Positions 26,704 to 33,584 of a DNA stretch of 64,000 nt are shown piece after piece. Source of the stretch: Gemmatimonadota bacterium (lineage in GTDB: Bacteria; Gemmatimonadota; Gemmatimonadetes; Gemmatimonadales; Gemmatimonadaceae); contig JADKAQ010000002.1 in assembly GCA_016719105.1 (NCBI GenBank), positions 372,001 through 436,000 on the forward strand, given 5' to 3'. The translations under genes and the position numbers were made by a program. A model generated the notes under the pieces. The model made no database searches. It was not told the DNA's origin and was given only the letters and a program-made list of their open reading frames with translations. Every line of letters begins with the position of its first letter. The stretch's first letter is position 1.

Positions 26704-26742
26704 GGGGAACGGATTCCCCTACTTCAAGACCAAGGAGCTGGA
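26704..26742 (+). promoter_or_regulatory. Candidate CsrA-binding leader of flagellin mRNA
   Basis: GGGGAA (26704-26709) pairs perfectly with TTCCCC (26714-26719) and presents GGA in the 4-base loop CGGA. A second GGA lies inside the ribosome site AAGGAG (26732-26737) and a third at 26740. A loop GGA plus a GGA in the Shine-Dalgarno sequence is the arrangement known for CsrA control of flagellin, which FliW antagonises. Confidence 0.5.
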
Positions 26743-26745
26743 CAG

Positions 26746-27840
26746 ATGCGTATCAACACGAACGTCAGCGCGCTGCGCGCCCAGGGCAACCTTACCCGCG
26801 TCAACGAGCAGGTCTCTGCCTCGATGGCCAAGTTGTCCAGCGGCTTCCGCATCACCCGCGCGGCTGACGACGCGGCCGGTCTCGGCATCGCGAACGTCCT
26901 GCGTGCGGACATTCGCTCGCTCGGCCAGGCGGCTCGTAACTCGGAGCAGGCCAACTCGGTGCTGAACATCGCCGAAGGCGCGGCCGGCACGGTGCAGAAG
27001 ATGCTCGAGCGCATGAAGGAGCTCGCGTCGCAGGCGGCGTCGGACAACGTTGACTCGTCCGGTCGTTCGCGTATCACGACGGAGTACCAGGCGCTGCGCG
27101 CGGAAATCGATCGTACCGTCGCCACGGTCAAGTTCCAGGGCAACACGCTCCTCAACGGCGCGTTCGGTGCCACGATCAACTCGTCCTCGACGGCGCTCGG
27201 CGCCGGCACGGGCGCGTACGCCATCCGCCTCACGGGCGCTGGGACGGGCGCACTCACGCTGTCCTCGGGCTCCAACATCGTCACCCTGACCAACGGTTCG
27301 ACCTCGCAGACGCTGGGTGTGACGTCGGCGACCAAGCAGACCCTGAACTTCACCGCCCTCGGCGTGTCGATCGACACCAACCAGGCGGTCGGCGCTGCCA
27401 CGCTCGCGGGCAACATCACCGTCGGCGCCAGCACCGGTACCTTCCTCGTGTCGTCGTCGGGTCAGTACAGCACGAACGACCAGATCACGGTCTCCGGCAG
27501 CACGCTCGACCTGCGCGCCTCGGCGCTCACCGTCAGCACCGACCCGGACACGCTGGCCAACGCGCAGACGGCCATGGCGCAGATCGACGTCGCGATCGGC
27601 AACGTCAACTCCGCGCTCGGTGTCATCGGTTCGCTGCAGAGCCGTATCGAAGTCGCGACCGAGAACGTCCGCACCACGATCCAGAACTTCAGTGCGGCCG
27701 AGTCCACCATCCGTGACGTCGACATGGCGTCGGAGATGACGACCTTCACGAAGAACCAGGTGCTCTCGCAGGCTGGTACCGCGATGCTCGCCCAGGCGAA
27801 TTCGGCGGGTCAGAACATCCTCACCCTGCTCCGCGGGTAA
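26746..27840 (+). CDS. fliC: Flagellin
   Basis: Filament subunit, 364 aa. The N-terminal D0/D1 core (MRINTNVSALRAQGNLTRVN ... RITRAADDAAGLGIANVLRA) and C-terminal core (TFTKNQVLSQAGTAMLAQAN, ending LTLLRG) are intact. The central part (about 140-255) is Ser/Thr/Ala/Gly-rich and variable, and would offer many O-glycosylation sites for the transferase encoded upstream. Start confirmed by a good ribosome site AAGGAG 8 bp before the ATG. The only flagellin gene in the window. Confidence 0.98.
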   Translation: MRINTNVSALRAQGNLTRVNEQVSASMAKLSSGFRITRAADDAAGLGIANVLRADIRSLGQAARNSEQANSVLNIAEGAAGTVQKMLERMKELASQAASDNVDSSGRSRITTEYQALRAEIDRTVATVKFQGNTLLNGAFGATINSSSTALGAGTGAYAIRLTGAGTGALTLSSGSNIVTLTNGSTSQTLGVTSATKQTLNFTALGVSIDTNQAVGAATLAGNITVGASTGTFLVSSSGQYSTNDQITVSGSTLDLRASALTVSTDPDTLANAQTAMAQIDVAIGNVNSALGVIGSLQSRIEVATENVRTTIQNFSAAESTIRDVDMASEMTTFTKNQVLSQAGTAMLAQANSAGQNILTLLRG

Positions 27841-27864
27841 TCACGGTAGCCAGGCAGCGGAGGA

Positions 27865-27896
27865 TCCCGGGATCGGCGCCCATGCCGATCCCGGGA
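27865..27896 (+). terminator. 13-bp perfect hairpin between fliC and fliD
   Basis: TCCCGGGATCGGC and GCCGATCCCGGGA pair perfectly around a 6-nt loop, 25 bp after the flagellin stop. No U-tract follows. It could stabilise the flagellin mRNA end and partly separate its expression from fliD. Confidence 0.7.
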
Positions 27897-27921
27897 CTTC
27901 GCACAAGAAGGCAGGGACCCC

Positions 27922-30594
27922 ATGGCCGACCCCATCAGCAGCTTCAGCGGTCTCGCGAGTGGCGTGCAATGGCGCGACCTCGTCGACCAGCTCATCACAA
28001 TCGACACGCAGCGCCGCCTCGACCCGATCACCACGAAGAAGACGGCGGCGCAGAGCCGCGTCGACGCGTGGTCCAAGTACCAGGTCCTGTCGGTCGCGTT
28101 CCGCGACGCGGCCAAGGGGCTGCGCGACAGCACGGCGTTCGGCGCCTTCCAGGTCACCGGCGGCACCAGCGTCTCCAGCGGTCGGACGCTCCTCACCGCG
28201 ACGGCCTCGGCAGGTGCAACGCCGGGCAACTATGCGGTCGAGGTGCTCGACCTGGCGCGCGCCAACAAGCTGAGCGGCAACGTCGTCACCAGCGCCACCA
28301 GCGCGCTGGGGTTGAGCGGGGAGTTCGGGGTCAATGGCCAGAAGGTCACCATCGTCGCGACCGACACCCTCAGCAACGTCCGCGACAAGATCAACGCCCT
28401 CAACACCGGCGCCTCGGCCTCCGGTGTCACCGCCTCCGTGCTCAGCACGGGGTCGACGCAGCATCGCCTCGTCCTCTCGGCCGACCAGACCGGCGCCGCG
28501 GGGATCGAGCTCATCGACGACGCCACCGGCGTCCTCAGCTCGCTGGGCATCGTGGACGGGACCAAGACGCTGAACGTCGCCTCCGACGGCGGCGTGCAGT
28601 CGCAGAAGGTGTCGTCCGCGACCGCCGCCATCGCCACCATGCTCGGGGTGAGCATGCCTCCCCCGAGCACCATCGAGGTCGGCGGGCGCACCATCGCGGT
28701 CGACCTCTCGGTCGATTCGCTCGCCTCCATCGCCGCACGCATCATGGCGGCCGGCGGCAACGCCTCGGTCGTCTCCGAAACCGCCGGCGGCAAGACCGGC
28801 TATCGCCTCGTCACCAGCGACACGCTCTCCGCCACCACGGTCGACGGGCAGCGCGCCCTCGAGGTGCTCGGCTTCGTGAAGAACGGTCGCAGCGGCGTCA
28901 CGCAGGCGGTGTCGAGCGAGAATGCCTTCACCGACGCGTTAGGCGCGGCGGCAGGGGCGGCCACGCTCCTCTCCGACCTCCGCGTCAACGGCAACGCCCT
29001 CGCGCTCGCGGCCGGCGACACCTTCAGCGTCCAGGGGACGCGCGGCGACGGCAGCACCGTCTCGCTGAGCTTTGCGGTGGGTGCGTCCGACACGATGCAG
29101 ACGCTGGTCAACAAGATCAACGATGCCACCAGCGGGTTTGGCGCGGGGACGCGCACCGCCACGGCCTCGTTGAGCGGTGGTAAGATCGTCCTCACGGACG
29201 GGACGTCGGGCGATTCGCAGCTCTCGCTCTCGCTCTCGGCCACGCGCGTCTCCGATGGCAGCGTCGTGTCGCTCGGGCGTCAGCTCGTGACCACCGTCGG
29301 GCGCCAGCGCGAAGTCGTCGCCGGCTCCGACGCCAAGGTCCGGGTCGACGGCGTCGTCGTGAAGCGCTCCACCAACACCATCTCCGACGCGCTCAACGGC
29401 GTCACGCTGAACCTGCAGCAGGCCGAAGTCGGGAGCACCGTCTCGCTCACCGTCGGACGTGACCTCGACGCATTGACCGACAAGGTCAAGGCGGTGGCTA
29501 CCGCCTACAATGCGCTCGTCTCCTTCCGTGCCGAGCAGCAGAAGGACGGCGCCGCGCTCAAGGGGAACACCACGCTCCGTTCCACCATCGCCACCCTCAC
29601 CTCGTCGCTCCTCTCCAACGTCTCGGGGCTCTCCGGCAGCTACACACGCGCCGGCGCCGCCGGGCTCGCCCTGCAGGCCGACGGGTCGCTCAAGCTCGAC
29701 GAGACGGTGTTCAAGGGCCTCCTGACGACGAACTTCAGCGACGTCGTCAACCTCTTCAACACGGCGGGGAGCAGCACCAACAGCCAGCTGGGATACTGGA
29801 CCTCGACCGGCAAGACCGTCCCGGGCACGTACGCCGTCAACATCACGGCCGCGGCCACCACGCCGACCGTCACGGGCGCCGGATTCAGCGGCACCTACAC
29901 CGACGATGCCACCGCCGACACGCTGACCATTTCCGATTCGATCAGCGGCGCCTCGGGGAGCATTGCGCTGGCCAACGGCGACACCATCGACACGATCGTC
30001 ACCAAGCTCAACTCGCTCTTCTCCAACTCGAAGATGTCCGTCACGGCTTCCAAGAGCGGGAACGAGCTCGTGCTCACGGGATCGCGCTACGGATCAACCT
30101 CGACCTTCACGATCGCCTACACGGCCGGCGGCGCCGACGGCACCGCCCAGCTCGGGCTCGCCGCCGCTACGGTCGCCGGTACCGACGTGGCCGGGACGAT
30201 CGGCGGCGTTGCGGCGCTCGGCAGCGGGCAGATCCTGACCGCCAAGCCGCCCATCGTCGGCGACCCGACGGACGGTCTCGCCGTGTCGTACACGGGGACG
30301 GCCACCGGAGCGGTGGGCGACATCGCCTTCACGCTCGGCGTCAGCGGGATGCTCTTCAACACCGCCGACGTCTTTGCCCGCGCCGACGGGACGATCTTCA
30401 CGCAGCAGGAGCAGCTGGAACGTTCGATCAATGAGTTGACCACTCGTGCCGATACTGTCCAACAGTCGCTGGACCGTCGTCGTGCCGCGCTGCTCAAGCA
30501 GTTCACGGCCATGGAAACGGCGATCAGCCGCATCCAGGCGCAGGGGTCGACGCTCGTGAGCTTCATCAACTCGATGAACTCGTCGAACAACTGA
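27922..30594 (+). CDS. fliD: Flagellar filament cap protein FliD
   Basis: FliD caps the filament and folds incoming flagellin. The N-terminal signature ISSFSGLASGVQWRDLVDQL and the C-terminal coiled end (IFTQQEQLERSINELTTRAD, then FINSMNSSNN) are typical. At 890 aa it is much longer than the common 450-650. The extra length includes several flagellin-hook-like beta segments (about 60-480) and a late insertion (about 620-790, with VPGTYAVNIT and TIDTIVTKLNSLF) that splits the C-terminal region. First gene after flagellin; followed by fliS. Confidence 0.93.
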   Translation: MADPISSFSGLASGVQWRDLVDQLITIDTQRRLDPITTKKTAAQSRVDAWSKYQVLSVAFRDAAKGLRDSTAFGAFQVTGGTSVSSGRTLLTATASAGATPGNYAVEVLDLARANKLSGNVVTSATSALGLSGEFGVNGQKVTIVATDTLSNVRDKINALNTGASASGVTASVLSTGSTQHRLVLSADQTGAAGIELIDDATGVLSSLGIVDGTKTLNVASDGGVQSQKVSSATAAIATMLGVSMPPPSTIEVGGRTIAVDLSVDSLASIAARIMAAGGNASVVSETAGGKTGYRLVTSDTLSATTVDGQRALEVLGFVKNGRSGVTQAVSSENAFTDALGAAAGAATLLSDLRVNGNALALAAGDTFSVQGTRGDGSTVSLSFAVGASDTMQTLVNKINDATSGFGAGTRTATASLSGGKIVLTDGTSGDSQLSLSLSATRVSDGSVVSLGRQLVTTVGRQREVVAGSDAKVRVDGVVVKRSTNTISDALNGVTLNLQQAEVGSTVSLTVGRDLDALTDKVKAVATAYNALVSFRAEQQKDGAALKGNTTLRSTIATLTSSLLSNVSGLSGSYTRAGAAGLALQADGSLKLDETVFKGLLTTNFSDVVNLFNTAGSSTNSQLGYWTSTGKTVPGTYAVNITAAATTPTVTGAGFSGTYTDDATADTLTISDSISGASGSIALANGDTIDTIVTKLNSLFSNSKMSVTASKSGNELVLTGSRYGSTSTFTIAYTAGGADGTAQLGLAAATVAGTDVAGTIGGVAALGSGQILTAKPPIVGDPTDGLAVSYTGTATGAVGDIAFTLGVSGMLFNTADVFARADGTIFTQQEQLERSINELTTRADTVQQSLDRRRAALLKQFTAMETAISRIQAQGSTLVSFINSMNSSNN

Positions 30595-30630
30595 CCGGCG
30601 CCATCGCTCCCACTCCGGAAGTGAGGCCGC

Positions 30631-31044
30631 ATGTCGTACGGGGCATTCGCCAAGCAGGCCGCGCGGTATCGTGAGGCAGAGGTTCTCTCTGCCTCGCCCG
30701 CGCAGCTCGTCGTCATCGTGTACGAACACCTCCTCACCAACCTGCGGCGTGCGCGCCTGCAGTTGGCACCGTCCGAGGTGGGTCCGCGCTCCGATTCGCT
30801 GGACCGCGCGCGCGCGGCGCTGACCGAGCTCCTGGTCACCCTCGACCACCAGCAGGGGGGCGACCTGGCCGGGCGCCTGTCGGCGATTTACACCTTCATG
30901 CTCGGCGAGCTGTCGGTGATGGGCGTGAAGCCGAGCGCCGAACGACTCGACGCGATCATCGGCCTGGCCAGCGAACTGCACGAGGCCTTCGCGCACGTCG
31001 CGCGCACCACGTCCGACGCGCCGGCGGCCGTCGCCGCCTCCTGA
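30631..31044 (+). CDS. fliS: Flagellin export chaperone FliS
   Basis: FliS binds the flagellin C-terminus in the cytoplasm and prevents premature assembly. The product is 137 aa, normal length, with YREAEVLSASPAQLVVIVYEHLLTN-type family sequence near the N-terminus (SASPAQLVVIVYEHLL) and the helical bundle following. The stop overlaps the next gene's ATG by one base (TGATG). Confidence 0.95.
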   Translation: MSYGAFAKQAARYREAEVLSASPAQLVVIVYEHLLTNLRRARLQLAPSEVGPRSDSLDRARAALTELLVTLDHQQGGDLAGRLSAIYTFMLGELSVMGVKPSAERLDAIIGLASELHEAFAHVARTTSDAPAAVAAS

Positions 31045-31463
31045 TGGCCGGCGTGGTGCAGGGAGCCGCCGAGCTGCAACAGCTCTTTGAGCGCTTCACG
31101 GCGCTCTCGGCGACCGCGCTCCGCGCCGTCGATGCGAACGACGGGGCCGCGCTCGAGGCGGCCCTCGATGCACGCGGCCTCCTGGACGCGCGCATGGCGC
31201 TGCTCTCCCGCGTGCTCGGCGACGCGCGCCGCACCGCCAGCACCAAGGCCACGCGCGATGCCCTCGACGTCCTCATGCGCCCCGTGCGTGCCGCGGGCGC
31301 CGAGGCCGAGCGCCTCAACGGCGAGCTGGTACGTCGGGCCCAGGCCGCGCGGCTCGAGATCGGGGGACAGCTCGATCGCCTCCGCCACGACGATGCGGCC
31401 CGGACGGCGTACGCGCTGGCGGCCGGCGGTGCGGGCCGGCAGCATCTCGATCGCACACGTTAG
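31044..31463 (+). CDS. FliT/FlgN-like export chaperone
   Basis: A 139-aa, nearly all-helical, Ala/Arg/Leu-rich protein directly after fliS. Size, helix content and position match FliT, the chaperone of FliD, but conservation in this family is low and an FlgN-type function is also possible. The stop codon TAG lies inside an octamer copy (31458-31465), read as CGT-TAG-GC. Confidence 0.65.
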   Translation: MAGVVQGAAELQQLFERFTALSATALRAVDANDGAALEAALDARGLLDARMALLSRVLGDARRTASTKATRDALDVLMRPVRAAGAEAERLNGELVRRAQAARLEIGGQLDRLRHDDAARTAYALAAGGAGRQHLDRTR

Positions 31464-31480
31464 GCAGTGGCACGGCATCC

Positions 31481-31861
31481 ATGCCTCCGCGCTGGGAGTC
31501 CCCGTTCGATCCGCCGTCGCCACGCGATACCGCGCTCCTCGCCGAGGTGCTGGGCGCCCTGCGCACGCAGCTGACCGACCCCTCGGGCGAGCAGCGCGAC
31601 GCCGGCCGCGCCGGCGCGACGGACTCACCCCCCGCGGGCTCCATCGCGGACGAACTGGGCGAGGCGCCGAGCGCCGAGGTGCAGGAGCTCATTCACGCCG
31701 CGCTCTCGGAGCTGCACCGCGTGGCCCCCCCCTTGCAACAGGTCACTGGCGTCGCCCCCGTGCTCGGGAGCGGCGTCGTGCAGGAACTGCTGCGGCGGCG
31801 TCGGCAGGCCAGTGAATTGGTCACCGCCCCTCCGCCGCCCACCGTCGACGAGCGCTTCTAG
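31481..31861 (+). CDS. Hypothetical protein between fliT-like gene and flgM
   Basis: Not recognised. 126 aa, with a mostly helical, Leu/Ala-rich pattern (DTALLAEVLGALRTQLTD; ELIHAALSELHRVAPPLQQV) and a C-terminal basic stretch LLRRRRQASELV. Third codon positions are strongly G/C, as in real genes here, and it fits the gap between co-directional genes. No good ribosome site is visible. Its location suggests a flagellar accessory role, but nothing in the sequence names one. Confidence 0.55.
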   Translation: MPPRWESPFDPPSPRDTALLAEVLGALRTQLTDPSGEQRDAGRAGATDSPPAGSIADELGEAPSAEVQELIHAALSELHRVAPPLQQVTGVAPVLGSGVVQELLRRRRQASELVTAPPPPTVDERF

Positions 31862-31874
31862 GCGTCAGGCGACA

Positions 31875-31902
31875 TTAAGTTCCTCCTCGACACTGCCGAT
31901 AC
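31875..31902 (+). promoter_or_regulatory. Candidate sigma28 promoter of flgM
   Basis: TTAAG (31875-31879), 15 bp, GCCGATAC (31895-31902), 21 bp before the flgM start. This is the best match of the three to the sigma28 consensus, with an exact GCCGATA core. It would place flgM in an autoregulatory loop with sigma28. Confidence 0.75.
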
Positions 31903-31923
31903 CACAAGGCAAGGAGGATGCCG

Positions 31924-32223
31924 ATGAAGATCCAAGGCGGCAATGGCGGCCCGATTCGCCCCGATCGTGCGCGTGACGTCTCGACCCAGCCGGTCGACGC
32001 GCGTGAGCGAGCGAGCGCACGGACCCCGTCGCAAGTAGAGAAGTTCGATCGGGTCGAGATCTCCGACGCTGGGCGCGCCAAGGCGGGCCAGCTCGAGCCG
32101 ACCTCCCAGGGCTCGGAACAGCGCCTGGCCGAAATCCGCCGCCGCGTCATCAGTGGCGCATACGACGCCGATGCTGTCGTGGGTGAAGTCGCGCGACGGA
32201 TCATCGAGCGCGGCGACGTCTAG
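31924..32223 (+). CDS. flgM: Anti-sigma28 factor FlgM
   Basis: FlgM holds sigma28 inactive until it is exported through the finished hook. The start at 31924 (MKIQGGNGGP) is chosen because AAGGAGG ends 6 bp before it; the ATG at 31918 would sit directly on the ribosome site. That gives 99 aa. The N-terminal half is polar and disordered, as in the family, and the C-terminal sigma-binding helices are visible: QRLAEIRRRVISGAYDADAV and VARRIIERGDV. Its own sigma28-type promoter lies just upstream. Confidence 0.9.
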   Translation: MKIQGGNGGPIRPDRARDVSTQPVDARERASARTPSQVEKFDRVEISDAGRAKAGQLEPTSQGSEQRLAEIRRRVISGAYDADAVVGEVARRIIERGDV

Positions 32224-32250
32224 CACCTTTCCCCGCAGGAGACCCGGACC

Positions 32251-32628
32251 ATGAAGATCCTCGTCGTCGACGATTCGGCCACGATGCGGCGCATCCTCGT
32301 CAACTCGCTCCAACGCATTGGCTACAGCGAGTGTGTCGAAGCCGGCGATGGCCGCGAGGCCGTCGACAAGTTCGATGGATCGATCCAGTTCGTCATCACC
32401 GACTGGAACATGCCGAACATGTCCGGGCTCGACCTCACGCGTGCCCTGCGCGCCCATCCCGATGGCAAGTCCGTCCCCATCCTGATGGTCACCACGCGCA
32501 GCGTGAAGGAAGACATCATCGCGGCCGTCCAGGCCGGCGTCAACAACTACATCGTGAAGCCGTTCACGCCGCAGGTCTTGAAGGAAAAGATCGACGCCGT
32601 GTTGAGCGGCACCGCAGCGGCGGCCTGA
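32251..32628 (+). CDS. cheY: Chemotaxis response regulator CheY
   Basis: A stand-alone receiver of 125 aa that carries the signal from CheA to FliM. Acidic pocket Asp7/Asp8, phospho-acceptor Asp51 (VITDWNMPNMSG), conserved Thr82-type residue in MVTTRS and the late Lys in VKPFTP are all present. It starts the che operon, 27 bp after flgM, and is followed directly by cheZ. A second cheY lies at 37647. This copy is probably the motor-binding one because it adjoins cheZ. Confidence 0.96.
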   Translation: MKILVVDDSATMRRILVNSLQRIGYSECVEAGDGREAVDKFDGSIQFVITDWNMPNMSGLDLTRALRAHPDGKSVPILMVTTRSVKEDIIAAVQAGVNNYIVKPFTPQVLKEKIDAVLSGTAAAA

Positions 32629-32630
32629 TC

Positions 32631-33353
32631 ATGAGCGCCAAGCAGCCCAGCGAGCTTCTGTACGATTCCGAAGCGACGCTTCGACTGGTCGACACCGCGA
32701 TCCACGATATGGGGGATCTCGATGGTGAAGGCCCCCCATCCCTCGAACAGCGAGTGCGCGCGGCCATGACCCAGCCACAGGGGACCTCCATCGGACTCAT
32801 CGGGCTCTCCGATCTCCTCGCGCGTGGCTACGCCGAGATTCTCGGCGTCCTCGATTCGTTGCGGCAGAGCCGGCACCTCCTCGAACGCGCCGCGGTCGAG
32901 AAGATCCAGCACACGCATGACAAACTGCGCGAAGTCTCCAACGCCACCGAGACCGCCGCCACCGACATCCTGAATGGCCTCGATCGCGCCAACATGATGG
33001 TCGATGACCTCGACGCCTACGCCGGCGAGCACGGGGAACCCGATGACCGGGCCAGCATGATTCGCGCATCGCTGCGCGATGAACTGTTCGCCCTCATGGG
33101 GCACATGCAGTTCCAGGACATCACCAGCCAGCAGCTCAACTACGCCTCCGCGGTCCTGACCGAGATGGAGACGCGGCTCGCGAACATCGCGCACGCGTTC
33201 GACCCCGCCGTCTTCGGCGTCGTCAGCCCCGACGCCCCGGCGCCCAGCGCCGCCACCGGTCCGGTGACCTTCGACCCCAATGCCTCGACGCAGAACCGCG
33301 CCGAGCGCCAGGCGGTCGCCGACGAGATCGTCGCCACCAAGGCGATCGCCTAG
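32631..33353 (+). CDS. cheZ: CheY-phosphate phosphatase CheZ
   Basis: CheZ dephosphorylates CheY and resets the motor. The product is 240 aa with the start at 32631, two bases after the cheY stop; the larger open frame reaching back to 32331 is a shadow of cheY. The protein is a long helical hairpin. The catalytic motif MQFQDITSQQL places Asp163 and Gln167 four residues apart, as in the enzyme's DFQDLTGQ motif. A C-terminal amphipathic segment (RQAVADEIVATKAI) could bind CheY. Confidence 0.92.
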   Translation: MSAKQPSELLYDSEATLRLVDTAIHDMGDLDGEGPPSLEQRVRAAMTQPQGTSIGLIGLSDLLARGYAEILGVLDSLRQSRHLLERAAVEKIQHTHDKLREVSNATETAATDILNGLDRANMMVDDLDAYAGEHGEPDDRASMIRASLRDELFALMGHMQFQDITSQQLNYASAVLTEMETRLANIAHAFDPAVFGVVSPDAPAPSAATGPVTFDPNASTQNRAERQAVADEIVATKAIA

Positions 33354-33425
33354 CACGGCGATCGCCGGATAGGACGATCGCCCAGTTGGGAGATCGGCCG
33401 GCACGACGTCGCCCCTTCGCATCGC

Positions 33426-33455
33426 GCCATCGCCCCACGGGGCGGTGGCGCTTTT
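33426..33455 (+). terminator. Rho-independent terminator after cheZ
   Basis: GCCATCGCCCC and GGGGCGGTGGC form an 11-bp stem with one T-G pair and a 2-nt loop, followed by GCTTTTCG. It divides cheY-cheZ from cheA onward, so the two halves of the che region may differ in level. Confidence 0.6.
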
Positions 33456-33584
33456 CGCTTGTTAGGGGATGGCCGCCCGGGGGGTCAAGAAGCGCACAAC
33501 GGCGGCCGACACTTCGAGGTGGCAGTCCGCGGCCGTCTCGCTCCGCCGGACGTGCGCCACTCTCCTCTTCACGACTCGCTTCCC

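Noticed and set aside
33459..33584. TTG start for cheA at 33459.
   Set aside because: It would begin inside the tail of the cheZ terminator, has no ribosome site, and codes an unconserved Gly/Arg-rich stretch.
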